Below are positions 1-8,625 of a stretch of DNA of 64,000 nt, piece by piece; positions within the stretch are counted from its first letter, which is position 1; each line of letters opens with the position of its first letter. A program made the position numbers and the translations under genes. A model generated the notes under the pieces. The model saw only the letters and a program-made list of their open reading frames with translations. It was not told the origin of the DNA and searched no databases. Source of the DNA: Azotobacter salinestris (GTDB lineage: Bacteria > Pseudomonadota > Gammaproteobacteria > Pseudomonadales > Pseudomonadaceae); the NCBI RefSeq assembly GCF_009363155.1, contig NZ_CP045302.1, positions 2,142,001-2,206,000 on the forward strand. The letters run 5' to 3'.

Positions 1-473
1 TCGTCGCGGACGATGAAGAACTGCAGCAGGATCACCTGGCGCGCCTGGGCGATGGCCTCGAAGATTGCCGCGAAGGCATTCTCGCCGTCGATCAGCAGGC
101 GTACCTGGTTGTTCGCCAGAGGCGGCTGGCGGCCGAGGCGCGCCAGCACCTTGAGGTTCTGGTTCTGCGCGGCCTCGCTGTCGTGGGCCGTCAGGGCCTC
201 CTCGACCCAGGGCCGCCAGTCCAGCTCGGCCATCGCCCGGTGCATCTGCAGGTCGGCCTGGCGGCGTGCTTCGATATAGGCATCGAAACGGCTGCGACCG
301 AACACCAGATAGGGCAGCAGGGTGAGATAGGGCATGAACAGCAGGGAGATGGCCCAGGCGATAGCCCCCTGGGCGGTGCGCACGGTGAACACCGCGTGGA
401 TGGCCGCGGCCACCCCCAGCGCCTGAATCAGCACCAGCAGATAGCCCAAGAGCTGGAAAGCGCCTTGCTCCAT
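1..473 (-). CDS. cls: cardiolipin synthase, N-terminal part (gene runs off the window)
   Basis: The first 157 residues of a membrane phospholipase D-type cardiolipin synthase are visible; the catalytic HKD motifs lie beyond the window edge. Cls condenses phosphatidylglycerol molecules into cardiolipin at the inner membrane. Two N-terminal hydrophobic segments (about residues 6-30 and 38-58) are followed by [14 protein letters not shown] and by a soluble region with [16 protein letters not shown] and [12 protein letters not shown], typical of the start of the first PLD domain. The ATG is chosen because AGGAG precedes it by about six bases. Its 3' end is missing, so intactness cannot be judged. 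Confidence 0.85.
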   Translation of the reverse strand, partial: MEQGAFQLLGYLLVLIQALGVAAAIHAVFTVRTAQGAIAWAISLLFMPYLTLLPYLVFGRSRFDAYIEARRQADLQMHRAMAELDWRPWVEEALTAHDSEAAQNQNLKVLARLGRQPPLANNQVRLLIDGENAFAAIFEAIAQARQVILLQFFIVRD

Positions 474-545
474 GCCTCACTCCTTCGAGATGCCGCCCCT
501 GAGCATAACAGGCAGGCCTCGCGGCAGAGACGGTGGGCAGGCATG

Positions 546-572
546 AAAAAGCCGCCCGGAGGCGGCTTCTTC
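546..572 (-). terminator. Rho-independent terminator of pckA
   Basis: An 8-bp perfect stem AAGCCGCC/GGCGGCTT (549-556 with 561-568) has a 4-base loop and is followed, reading the minus strand, by a run of T. It sits just after the pckA stop codon. Confidence 0.85.
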
Positions 573-587
573 AGGAGGCACAGCGGC

Positions 588-2132
588 TCAGAGCAGCGGG
601 CCGGCGTTGCGGATGGCGTCGGAGACGTCGAACTTCTTGAAGTTCTCGATGAACTGCTTGGCCAGGACGCGGGCCGCCTCGTCGTAGGCGCTCTTGTCGG
701 CCCAGGTGTTGCGCGGGTTGAGCAGCACGCTGTCGACACCCGGCACGGCCTTCGGCACGTCCAGGTTGATGATCGGCAGGCGCTCGGTCTCGGCGCCGAC
801 CAGGGCACCGCTCTGGATCGCGGCGATCACGCCGCGGGTGGTCGGAATGTTGAAGCGCTTGCCGATGCCGTAGCCGCCGCCGGTCCAGCCGGTGTTGACC
901 AGGTAGACCTTGGAATCGTAGCCCTGGATGCGCTTGATCAGCAGCTCGGCGTATTCGCCGGCCGGACGCGGGAAGAAGGGCGCGCCGAAGCAGGTGGAGA
1001 AGGTCGACTTGATGCCGTCGCCCGAGCCCATCTCGGTGGAGCCGACCAGTGCGGTGTAGCCGGACAGGAAGTGGTAGGCCGCCTGCTCGTTGTCGAGAAT
1101 GGACACCGGGGGCAGCACGCCGGTCAGGTCGCAGGTGAGGAAGATCACCGCGTTGGGCTCGCCGGCGCGGTTGTCCGCCACGCGCTTCTCGATCAGCTCG
1201 CGCGGGTAGGCGGCGCGGGTGTTCTGGGTCAGGCTGCTGTCGGCGTAGTCGGGCTGGCGCGAGCGCTCGTCGAGCACCACGTTCTCCAGCACGGCGCCGA
1301 ACTGGATGGCCTTCCAGATCACCGGCTCGTTCTTCTCGGACAGGTCGATGCACTTGGCATAGCAGCCGCCCTCGATGTTGAACACGGTGCCGACGCCCCA
1401 GCCGTGCTCGTCGTCACCGATCAGGTAGCGGCTCGGGTCGGCGGACAGGGTGGTCTTGCCGGTGCCGGACAGGCCGAAGAACAGGGTCACGTCGCCCTCT
1501 TCGCCCATGTTGGCGGCGCAGTGCATCGGCAGCACGTCGACCTCCGGCAGCAGGAAGTTCTGCACGGAGAACATCGCCTTCTTCATCTCGCCGGCGTACT
1601 GCATGCCGGCCAGCAGGACCTTCTTGGCGGCGAAGTTGATGATCACGCAACCGTCGGAATTGGTGCCGTCGCGCTCCGGCACGCACTCGAAGTAGGGCGC
1701 GTTGAGGATCTGCCACTCGCTCTTGCCGGCGGGGTTGAACTTCTCCGGGTTGATGAACAGGCAGCGGCCGAACAGGTTGTGCCAGGCGGTCTCGGTGGTC
1801 ATCTTGACCGCCAGGTAGTACTCGGGATCGGCGCCTACATGGACGTGCGAAACGAAACGCTCACGCTCGGCGAGATAGGCTTCGACGCGCTGCCAGAGGA
1901 TATCGAACTTGTCGCTGGGGAACGGACGGTTGATGCTGCCCCAGGCAATCTTGTGCTGAGTTCCCGGTTCCTCGACGATGAAGCGGTCGCTCGGGGATCG
2001 CCCGGTGCGATGGCCGGTCCGCACCACCAGGGAACCGTTGGCGGCCAGCTCGCCCTCTCCTCGGCGGATGGCTTCTTCTACCAGTTGTGCGGCGCTGATG
2101 TCGGTAAACACGGCTTGAATGGCTTGCGTCAT
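588..2132 (-). CDS. pckA: phosphoenolpyruvate carboxykinase (ATP)
   Basis: This 514-residue enzyme converts oxaloacetate and ATP to phosphoenolpyruvate, CO2 and ADP, the first committed step of gluconeogenesis in the cytosol. The sequence has the family P-loop GLSGTGKTT (residues 220-228), the kinase-2/metal motif IGDDEHGW (238-245) and the substrate-site region [13 protein letters not shown] near residue 38. Length is normal for the ATP-dependent family. It is single-gene: a strong terminator follows and an inverted repeat lies in the leader. Gluconeogenic capacity fits a pseudomonad that grows on organic acids and on 2-oxoglutarate made by the uronate pathway further along. Confidence 0.97.
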   Translation of the reverse strand: MTQAIQAVFTDISAAQLVEEAIRRGEGELAANGSLVVRTGHRTGRSPSDRFIVEEPGTQHKIAWGSINRPFPSDKFDILWQRVEAYLAERERFVSHVHVGADPEYYLAVKMTTETAWHNLFGRCLFINPEKFNPAGKSEWQILNAPYFECVPERDGTNSDGCVIINFAAKKVLLAGMQYAGEMKKAMFSVQNFLLPEVDVLPMHCAANMGEEGDVTLFFGLSGTGKTTLSADPSRYLIGDDEHGWGVGTVFNIEGGCYAKCIDLSEKNEPVIWKAIQFGAVLENVVLDERSRQPDYADSSLTQNTRAAYPRELIEKRVADNRAGEPNAVIFLTCDLTGVLPPVSILDNEQAAYHFLSGYTALVGSTEMGSGDGIKSTFSTCFGAPFFPRPAGEYAELLIKRIQGYDSKVYLVNTGWTGGGYGIGKRFNIPTTRGVIAAIQSGALVGAETERLPIINLDVPKAVPGVDSVLLNPRNTWADKSAYDEAARVLAKQFIENFKKFDVSDAIRNAGPLL

Positions 2133-2172
2133 GTGCGTCCGATCGGCTTGTGGCCGATTCCTCCATACGTTT

Positions 2173-2199
2173 TGTAGCGCGACATCCGGTCGCGCTACA
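2173..2199. repeat. perfect 11-bp inverted repeat in the pckA leader
   Basis: TGTAGCGCGAC (2173-2183) is repeated inverted as GTCGCGCTACA (2189-2199) with a 5-base loop. It lies about 40 bases upstream of the pckA start, inside the probable 5' untranslated region, and would form a stable hairpin in RNA. It could be a REP-like element or a regulatory hairpin. Confidence 0.6.
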
Positions 2200-2418
2200 G
2201 GGAAAAGATAAAAAAAGTGCGGCGATCATACCAGAAAAGCCGACGACACAGTAGGAGCCGCCAGTCTGGCAAAGGTTCCCTGCCGCCATGCGATCGGCCG
2301 GCCCGGGACCGACGCTGCCGAGGTTTTCCGAAGACAGGCCGGCCCCGGCCTTGCCCGGCAGGCCCTTTCCGAAACATGGGTTGCATCAGGACCGACCGAT
2401 CACCGGCGGCCCGGCCAT

Positions 2419-3312
2419 TCAATGCCGGGTCGCCGAGGGCGCCTCGCTGCCGCCGCCGGCGAACAGCTGGGCGATGTCGGTGGCATCGAACTCGTAGCGC
2501 TGGTTGCAGAACTGGCAGTCGACCACCACCACACCGCTCTGCTCGCGCAGCAGCTGTTCGGCATCCGCGTGCCCCAGGCTGGACAGGGCGTTGGCCGAGC
2601 GCTCGCGCGAGCAGCTGCAGCGGAAACGCAGCGGCAGCGGCTCGAACAGGCGCACCGCCTCCTGGTGGTAGAGCCGCCGCAGCAGGGTCTCGTTGTCCAG
2701 CCCGAGCAGCTCCTCGGCGGTCAGGGTATCGGCCAGGGTGACCAGGTGCTCCCAGTTGCCCACGCGCGCCTCGGCGTCCTTCTGGCGGTCGGCGGGCAGT
2801 TGCTGGAGCAGGAGACCGCGGGCGCGGCGGCCGTCGGCGTTGAGCCAGAAGCGCGTCGGCAGCTGCTCCGAGTTGGCGAAATAGCCGGACAGGCAGTCGG
2901 CCAGGCTTTCGCCCTGCAGCTCGACGATGCCCTGGTAGCGCTGGCCCCGGGCCGGATCGATGGTCAGGGTCAGAAGGCCCTCGGGCATCAGTTCGCGCAG
3001 CCCGGCGCCGGACTCCACCTGCTCGGCGTGATAGCGGGCGATGCCGCGGACCTCGCGCTCGCTGGAGCACTCCACCATGAGCAGGGGAACCGGCCCCGAG
3101 GAGCGCGCCTGCAGCACCAGCAGGCCGTCGAACTTGAGGGTGCCGACCAGCAGCGCGGCGGCGGCGAGCATCTCGCCGAGCAGCTGGGCGACCGGTTCGG
3201 GATAGGGGTGCTTGGCCAGCACCTCGGCGTAGCTGCCGCGCAGGTCTGCCAGTTCGCCGCGCACGTCGGTGTCGTCGAAGAGAAAGCGTTGGGTGAAATC
3301 GAAATCGGGCAT
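2419..3312 (-). CDS. hslO: Hsp33 redox-regulated chaperone
   Basis: A 298-residue cytosolic holdase that is activated by oxidative unfolding and protects proteins during oxidative heat stress. The C-terminal zinc/redox switch is intact: C233-S-C235 and C267-x-x-C270. The N-terminal [17 protein letters not shown] is the typical start of the family. The ATG at 3312 was chosen over upstream in-frame starts because the extra 60 or so residues have no family counterpart and the resulting length is normal. It is divergent from the exopolysaccharide operon and marks the last backbone gene before a large accessory insertion; hslR, its usual near neighbour, lies 35 kb away. Confidence 0.93.
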   Translation of the reverse strand: MPDFDFTQRFLFDDTDVRGELADLRGSYAEVLAKHPYPEPVAQLLGEMLAAAALLVGTLKFDGLLVLQARSSGPVPLLMVECSSEREVRGIARYHAEQVESGAGLRELMPEGLLTLTIDPARGQRYQGIVELQGESLADCLSGYFANSEQLPTRFWLNADGRRARGLLLQQLPADRQKDAEARVGNWEHLVTLADTLTAEELLGLDNETLLRRLYHQEAVRLFEPLPLRFRCSCSRERSANALSSLGHADAEQLLREQSGVVVVDCQFCNQRYEFDATDIAQLFAGGGSEAPSATRH

Positions 3313-3579
3313 ATCGGCGGGCCATGACTGGGGAAAGAGCTGGCGCACAGCCAGTCCTCGGAATCGACAAAATTGCCACAAGCGGTCGACTCGTGGGGAA
3401 ATTCTAGGAAGAAAGGGCAAAGCCTCCAAGTTTTCCGTCATTTCCGGCTCTCGGCGAGCCGCACCGCTCGTCGGCTGATCTGATAATTGCCCGCTCCTAA
3501 CCAATACTCCAACCGCTCAGAAAAACATAAGGAGTTAATAGGTTACGGCTGAAAGTGGCTATCGCTGTGCCATCCAGAG

Positions 3580-3615
3580 AGTGTCAAACAGATATCGAGC
3601 CATCTGCTTGACACT
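3580..3615. repeat. 14-bp inverted repeat, candidate operator of the exopolysaccharide operon
   Basis: AGTGTCAAACAGAT (3580-3593) and ATCTGCTTGACACT (3602-3615) are inverted copies with a single mismatch and an 8-base spacer. The right arm contains the TTGACA hexamer of the putative promoter, so a bound repressor would occlude RNA polymerase. It could alternatively fold as an RNA hairpin if transcription starts upstream. Confidence 0.5.
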
Positions 3616-3638
3616 GTCCTTATCCGACCGCCTATACC
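3608..3638 (+). promoter_or_regulatory. putative sigma-70 promoter of the exopolysaccharide operon
   Basis: TTGACA (3608-3613) is followed after 19 bases by TATACC (3633-3638). The spacing is longer than ideal and the -10 is imperfect. It lies 40-70 bases upstream of the ugd start and overlaps the inverted repeat. Confidence 0.4.
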
Positions 3639-3677
3639 TGTATCACCGCATTCCCCTCAACCACGAGGCACGCCAAC

Positions 3678-5030
3678 ATGGACGTGAGCGTTTTCGGTAC
3701 CGGATACGTCGGCCTGGTTCAGGCTGCAGCATTGGCCGACGTTGGCCATCGCGTACTCTGCATCGACATCGACGAGCTGAAGATCAGACAGTTGCAGCGG
3801 GCGGTTCCGCCCATCCAGGAGCCCGGCCTGTCCGTCATGATCGACGACAACCTGCGCGAAGGACGGCTGTCCTTCAGCACCCAGGCCAGCGATGCCGTGA
3901 TCCACGGCCAGCTGATCTTCATCGCCGTCGGCACCCCGCCGGACGAGGACGGCTCCGCCGACCTGCGCCACGTGCTGGAGGCGACCCGCGAGATCGCCGG
4001 GCACATGCAGGAAGACCGCACCCTGGTGATCAAGTCCACCGTGCCGGTGGGTACCGCCAGCCAGGTGGAGGCGGCCGCCCGCGCCGAGCTCGAGCGCCTG
4101 GACAAGGGCCATCTCGTGGTCCGCGTGGTGTCCAATCCCGAGTTTCTCAAGGAGGGCAGCGCGGTCAACGACTGCATCCGCCCCGACCGCATCATCGTCG
4201 GCAGCGACGACGAAGTGGCCCGCGCCCAGCTCGCCGAGCTCTACGCGCCCTTCTGCCGCAGCCGCGACAAGCTGATCTTCATGGACAACCGCAGCGCCGA
4301 GCTGACCAAGTACGCGGCCAACGCCATGCTGGCCTCGCGCATCAGCCTGATGAACGAGCTGGCCAACCTGGCCGAGCGCCTGGGCGCCGACATCGAGGCG
4401 GTGCGCCGGGGCATCGGCGCCGATCCGCGCATCGGCTACCACTTCATCTACCCCGGCTGCGGCTTCGGCGGCTCCTGCTTTCCCAAGGACCTGCGCGCCC
4501 TCTTGCACACCGCCACGGCCAGCGGCCATCCCCTGCGCCTGCTGCAGAGCGTCCAGGAGGTCAACGAGGCGCAGCGCCTGGTGCTGTTCGAGAAGCTGCG
4601 GAAGTTCTACCCCGAGGGGCTGGCCGGCAAGTCCGTCGCCCTCTGGGGCCTGGCCTTCAAGCCGAACACCGACGACATGCGCGAGGCGCCCAGCCGCTAC
4701 CTGATGGAGGCGCTGTGGCGCGAGGGCGCGACGGTGCGCGCCTTCGATCCCGAAGCCATGTCCGAATGCCGGCGCCTGTACGGCTACCGCGACGACCTGG
4801 TGCTCTGCCCGACCCGCGACGACACCCTGCAGGATGCCGATGCGCTGGTCATCTGCACCGAGTGGAAGACCTTCCGGGTGGTCGACTTCGAGCTGCTCGC
4901 GCACAAGCTGCGCGACCGCCTGATCGTCGACGGGCGCAACCTCTACAACCCCCAGCAGGCGGCTGCCGCCGGCCTGCGCTACCTGGGCATCGGCCTGCCG
5001 CAGGTCGATCCCCGGGCAGGTGTGCAATGA
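3678..5030 (+). CDS. ugd: UDP-glucose 6-dehydrogenase
   Basis: A 450-residue NAD-dependent enzyme that oxidises UDP-glucose twice to UDP-glucuronate, supplying uronic acid for the polysaccharide made by the following genes. The Rossmann motif G7-T-G9-Y-V-G12 opens the protein and the catalytic cysteine is C267 in GFGGSCFPKD; SNPEFLKEGSA is also present. GAGG lies upstream of the ATG. It is the first gene of the operon, and its stop codon overlaps the start of the next gene (ATGA). UDP-mannose dehydrogenase is the nearest alternative, but the motif set and the epimerase neighbour favour the glucose enzyme. Confidence 0.92.
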   Translation: MDVSVFGTGYVGLVQAAALADVGHRVLCIDIDELKIRQLQRAVPPIQEPGLSVMIDDNLREGRLSFSTQASDAVIHGQLIFIAVGTPPDEDGSADLRHVLEATREIAGHMQEDRTLVIKSTVPVGTASQVEAAARAELERLDKGHLVVRVVSNPEFLKEGSAVNDCIRPDRIIVGSDDEVARAQLAELYAPFCRSRDKLIFMDNRSAELTKYAANAMLASRISLMNELANLAERLGADIEAVRRGIGADPRIGYHFIYPGCGFGGSCFPKDLRALLHTATASGHPLRLLQSVQEVNEAQRLVLFEKLRKFYPEGLAGKSVALWGLAFKPNTDDMREAPSRYLMEALWREGATVRAFDPEAMSECRRLYGYRDDLVLCPTRDDTLQDADALVICTEWKTFRVVDFELLAHKLRDRLIVDGRNLYNPQQAAAAGLRYLGIGLPQVDPRAGVQ

Positions 5031-6148
5031 AGGCCCTGGTCACCGGCGCGGCCGGCTTCATCGGGGCCCACTGCGTGCGCCGCCTGCTGCTCGACGGCCA
5101 CGAGGTCATCGGCCTGGACAACTTCAACGACTACTACGACCCGGCCCTGAAGGAGGACCGGGTACGCTGGGTATGCCGGGAGGCCGGCGACTTTCCCCTG
5201 TGGCGGCTGGATCTCGGCGATGCCGACGGCGTCGCCAGCCTGTTCGCCAGCCAGCGCCCGGAGGTGGTGGTGCACCTGGCCGCCCAGGCCGGCGTGCGCC
5301 ATTCGCTGGACCATCCGCACGCCTACGTGCAGAGCAACCTGGCCGGCTTCCTGAACATCCTCGAGGGCTGTCGCCGGCAGCCGGTGCAGCACCTGGTCTA
5401 CGCCTCGTCCAGCTCGGTGTACGGCGCCAACCAGCACACCCCCTATTCGGTGCAGGACAACGTCGACCACCCGCTGTCGCTGTACGCGGCGAGCAAGAAG
5501 GCCAACGAGCTGATGGCGCACTGCTACAGCCACCTGTTCGGCATTCCCGCCACCGGCCTGCGCTTCTTCACCGTCTACGGCCCCTGGGGCCGGCCGGACA
5601 TGTCGCCGATCCAGTTCGCCCGGGCCATCGTCGAGGGGCGGCCGCTGCGCCTGTTCAATCACGGCCGGCACCGGCGCGACTTCACCTACATCGACGACAT
5701 CGTCGAAGGACTGGTACGGCTGCTGCCGCAGCCGCCCCGGCCCGACCCGCACTGGGACCGCGACCGGCCCCGGGCGGAAACCAGCATGGCGCCCTGGCGC
5801 CTGTACAACATCGGCGGGCATCGGCCGATCGCCCTCACCGACTACATCGACACCTTGGAAAGGCATCTGGGCCGCAGGGCCCAACGGGAATTGCTGCCTT
5901 TGCAGCCCGGGGACGTGCTCGACACTTTTGCCGACGTCTCGGAATTGCAGCGGGACACCGGCTTTCAGCCCCAGGTAAGTCTCGAAGAAGGTCTCGCCCG
6001 ATTCGTATCCTGGTTTTGCCACTACTACAGGATCGACAGCCCCGATGCCTCGGCCATTTCATCCGCCGCTGCGGACGGGGAACTGTCGCGTGAGGTAATG
6101 CGCAATGAATGCCCCGGAAAACTCGCTCCAACAGCCCAGCTTCGCTAA
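5027..6148 (+). CDS. NAD-dependent sugar epimerase, probably UDP-glucuronate 4-epimerase type
   Basis: A 373-residue short-chain (extended SDR) epimerase. It shows the NAD motif G7-AA-G10-FI-G13, SSSVYG (128-133) and the catalytic pair Y153/K157 in YAASK. RFFTVYGPWGRPDM and DFTYIDDIVEG are typical of the CapI/UDP-glucuronate 4-epimerase branch, so the likely reaction is UDP-glucuronate to UDP-galacturonate, using the product of the preceding gene. The start overlaps the ugd stop codon. The C-terminal 35 residues are unlike the family and overlap the next reading frame by 44 bases, so the true end may simply be a read-on tail. Substrate is inferred. Confidence 0.85.
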   Translation: MKALVTGAAGFIGAHCVRRLLLDGHEVIGLDNFNDYYDPALKEDRVRWVCREAGDFPLWRLDLGDADGVASLFASQRPEVVVHLAAQAGVRHSLDHPHAYVQSNLAGFLNILEGCRRQPVQHLVYASSSSVYGANQHTPYSVQDNVDHPLSLYAASKKANELMAHCYSHLFGIPATGLRFFTVYGPWGRPDMSPIQFARAIVEGRPLRLFNHGRHRRDFTYIDDIVEGLVRLLPQPPRPDPHWDRDRPRAETSMAPWRLYNIGGHRPIALTDYIDTLERHLGRRAQRELLPLQPGDVLDTFADVSELQRDTGFQPQVSLEEGLARFVSWFCHYYRIDSPDASAISSAAADGELSREVMRNECPGKLAPTAQLR

Positions 6149-6872
6149 GGACGGCCATTACCCTTCCACGGAAAAACGCACCGATCCCTCGCAGCGGGAG
6201 AAGATCCAGAAGGCGCTCTGGGTGCACAACTGCGGCTGGCTCAGCGGTCGCCAGGGCGGCTGCCCCTGGACCCTGTCCCGCACCAAGCGCGTGAGCGAGG
6301 CTTTCGCCGCCCTGCTGCTGCTCTTCCTGCTCTCCCCCCTGCTGCTCGGCATCGCCCTGCTGATCAAGCTGGGCAGCCCCGGCCCCGTGCTGTTCGTCCA
6401 GCAGCGCACCGGCTTTCGCGGGCGCCGCTTCGGCATGTACAAGTTCCGCAGCATGGTGGCCGACGCCGAAGCCCTGAAGGAATCGCTGCGCCACCTGAAC
6501 AAGCACGGCCCCGACGCCATCGACTTCAAGATCGATGCCGACCCGCGGGTGACGCCGATCGGCCGCTGGCTGCGCCGCACCAGCCTGGACGAGCTGCCCA
6601 ACCTGATCAACGTGGTGCGCGGCGAGATGCGCCTGGTCGGGCCGCGGCCCACCTCGTTCAACGCCAGCCGCTACCACGAGCACCACCTCGGCCGGCTGAG
6701 CATCTATCCGGGCATGACCGGCCTCTGGCAGATCTCCGGTCGCAGCGACATCGACTTCGACGACCGGGTCGAGCTCGACATGACCTACATCCGCCGTCAG
6801 GGCCCCCTGCTGGACCTGTGGATCCTCCTGAAAACCCCCATCGAAGTGTTCCACGGCCATGGCGCCAGTTGA
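6105..6872 (+). CDS. undecaprenyl-phosphate sugar-1-phosphate transferase (initiating enzyme)
   Basis: A 255-residue member of the bacterial sugar transferase family (WcaJ/WbaP C-terminal type, PF02397). One transmembrane segment (about residues 66-88) precedes the catalytic domain, with SPGPVLFVQQRTGFRGRRF, YKFRSM and DELPNLINVVRGEM followed by LVGPRP and PGMTGLWQISGR. It would load the first hexose-1-phosphate onto undecaprenyl phosphate in the inner membrane to begin repeat-unit assembly. It lacks the multi-spanning N-terminal half of long WcaJ proteins, so it is the short form. It overlaps the preceding gene by 44 bases. Confidence 0.9.
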   Translation: MNAPENSLQQPSFAKDGHYPSTEKRTDPSQREKIQKALWVHNCGWLSGRQGGCPWTLSRTKRVSEAFAALLLLFLLSPLLLGIALLIKLGSPGPVLFVQQRTGFRGRRFGMYKFRSMVADAEALKESLRHLNKHGPDAIDFKIDADPRVTPIGRWLRRTSLDELPNLINVVRGEMRLVGPRPTSFNASRYHEHHLGRLSIYPGMTGLWQISGRSDIDFDDRVELDMTYIRRQGPLLDLWILLKTPIEVFHGHGAS

Positions 6873-6914
6873 ACCTTCATTCCTCCAGGCAGTGCACGCA
6901 TCAGGAGTCAGCCC

Positions 6915-7586
6915 ATGACCATGCTCCGTTCCGAGCAAACCACGCTATTGCTGGAGCAGGACCATCGCGTTCTCCCCCCCAGCGAAGTCAACCTGGCGGC
7001 CACGGTACTCGACCAGAGCTGCCGTACCCTGCTGCTGATCGCCCCGACCAGCGGCTGCGGCACCACCACCAGCGCCCTGAGCATGGCCCGGCAGCTGGCC
7101 AACTCGGCCAAGGGCAAGCTCCTGCTGGTCGATGCCAGCCCCTCGGCCACCGGCCTCAGCTCGCGCCTGGGCATGGCGGCCGACCGGGGCCTGTTCGAGC
7201 TGTTGCAGAGCCCGCATCCGGAGGGCGAGCTCAGGCACTGCATCCAGCGCCATCCCGAGCTGCCCTTCGACCTGCTGCCGCTCGGCCTGCCCTCGGCGGC
7301 GGCCGGCCGCTTCACCGCCGAGGACCTGCAGTACCTGCTCGACTGCCTGGCCGCCCGCTACCGCTTCGTGGTGATCGACGCCGAGGCCGTCTACAGCGGC
7401 ACCAGCGGCCTGACCCTGGCGGCCATGGCCGACGCCGTGGCGCTGGTGGTCCGCGCCGAGGAAACCCGCTGGGAAGTCGCCCAGGCCGCCGTGCAGCGCC
7501 TGCGGCAGGCCAATGCCAAGCTGCTCGGCAGCGTGCTCAACGCCCGCCGGCTCTACATGCCGAAGTGGCTCTACAGGCTGCTCTGA
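6915..7586 (+). CDS. ParA/BY-kinase-like polysaccharide ATPase with degenerate P-loop
   Basis: A 223-residue protein with the fold signature of CpsD/Wzc-type ATPases: a P-loop position LLLIAPTSGCGTTT (residues 40-52), a Walker A'-like LLLVDAS (69-75) and a Walker B-like FVVIDAE (151-156). The invariant P-loop lysine is replaced by threonine (GCGTTT), and no C-terminal tyrosine cluster is present. It may therefore be a non-kinase partner of the copolymerase encoded two genes downstream, or may bind nucleotide in an unusual way. The position between the initiating transferase and the Wza-like lipoprotein supports a role in polymerisation/export control. Enzymatic activity is doubtful. Confidence 0.75.
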   Translation: MTMLRSEQTTLLLEQDHRVLPPSEVNLAATVLDQSCRTLLLIAPTSGCGTTTSALSMARQLANSAKGKLLLVDASPSATGLSSRLGMAADRGLFELLQSPHPEGELRHCIQRHPELPFDLLPLGLPSAAAGRFTAEDLQYLLDCLAARYRFVVIDAEAVYSGTSGLTLAAMADAVALVVRAEETRWEVAQAAVQRLRQANAKLLGSVLNARRLYMPKWLYRLL

Positions 7587-7618
7587 TCACGGATCACACC
7601 TACAGGACGTACGCCATC

Positions 7619-8623
7619 ATGAACAAGCCGATATTTTTCCTGCTCGCCTCCCTGGCCATGGCCGGCTGCAGCAGCCATCGCTCGATTCCTGCATACATCC
7701 TCACCGCCCCCGAGGACCAGGCCACGCGGAGCGAACTGATTCCGGTGACTCAGGTGCTTCGTCCGCAGGACGTGCTCGACGTGATCTTCCACATCGAGAT
7801 GGATTCCCCCGACGCCTACCGCATCCAGCCGGGCGACCAGCTGGAGGTCCACTTCGCCACGGCCAAGGGCATGACCGGCATCAAGACGGTGATGCCCGAC
7901 GGCACCGTCAACCTGGAATACGTCGGCAGCCTCAAGGTCGCCGGGCTCACCGTGGAGGAAGCCCAGGCGCTGATGGTCGAGAGCTACAAGGAAACCCTGC
8001 GCACGCCACTGATCACCGTTTCGGTGGCCAAGGCGCAGACCCGCGCGCAGCACCTGCGCGACACCCTGTTCAACCCCGCCACCGGCATGAGCCGGGACAT
8101 CACCATCGGTGCCGACGGCCGCGCCACCTTCCCGATGCTCGGCAGCATCCGCCTGAGCGGCATGGGCCGCGACGAGCTCGAGGAACTCCTGAACGAGCGC
8201 TACCGCAAGGAAGTCGGGCCGATCCAGGTCGACGTGCTGCTCAAGTCCACCGCCGCCAACGAGGTCTACATCCTCGGCGAGGTCGGCCAGCCCGGCGCCT
8301 ATCCGGTGCGCCGGCCGATCTCGGTGCTCGAGGCGCTGACCCTGGCGCGCGGGCACAACCCGGTCACCGCCAACCTGGAATCGGTGCTGGTCCTGCACCG
8401 TCAGGGCGACCAGGTGGTGTCGCGCACCTACGACATCGAGAAGCTGCTCGACAACGACGCCGACAACGTCGCCTACCTGCAGCCGGACGACCTGCTCTTC
8501 GTGCCGCGCAGCGGTCTCGCCGGCGCCGCCGACACCATGCGCCAGCTGGCCGACGTGATGCTCTTCAGCGGCTTCAACTTCGGCTTCTCCTATCAGGTCG
8601 ACAACAAGGACGGGGACGACTAG
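7619..8623 (+). CDS. Wza-like polysaccharide export lipoprotein
   Basis: A 334-residue outer-membrane auxiliary protein. The lipobox LAMAGC puts the lipidated cysteine at residue 17. A polysaccharide-export domain follows (YRIQPGDQLEVHFATAKG to about residue 130), then SLBB-like folds including VYILGEVGQPGAYPVRRPISVLEAL. It would form the outer-membrane export channel for the polymer. The ATG was chosen because it gives a complete lipoprotein signal peptide. It lies 32 bases after the ATPase gene and is followed directly by the copolymerase gene. Confidence 0.92.
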   Translation: MNKPIFFLLASLAMAGCSSHRSIPAYILTAPEDQATRSELIPVTQVLRPQDVLDVIFHIEMDSPDAYRIQPGDQLEVHFATAKGMTGIKTVMPDGTVNLEYVGSLKVAGLTVEEAQALMVESYKETLRTPLITVSVAKAQTRAQHLRDTLFNPATGMSRDITIGADGRATFPMLGSIRLSGMGRDELEELLNERYRKEVGPIQVDVLLKSTAANEVYILGEVGQPGAYPVRRPISVLEALTLARGHNPVTANLESVLVLHRQGDQVVSRTYDIEKLLDNDADNVAYLQPDDLLFVPRSGLAGAADTMRQLADVMLFSGFNFGFSYQVDNKDGDD

Positions 8624-8625
8624 CG

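Larger units (their letters stand above)
3313..3677. other. divergent intergenic region hslO / exopolysaccharide operon
   Basis: 365 bases without a convincing gene. It holds an imperfect 14-bp inverted repeat and a TTGACA promoter element (annotated separately) on the side of the exopolysaccharide operon. The local base composition is more AT-rich (about 3500-3620) than the genes on either side, as expected for a promoter region. No clear hslO promoter was recognised. Confidence 0.6.

Noticed and set aside
3580-3615. Considered as a FleQ box because it contains GTCAA and TTGAC half-sites
   Set aside because: The half-sites are about 20 bases apart, far longer than the four-base separation in FleQ sites.
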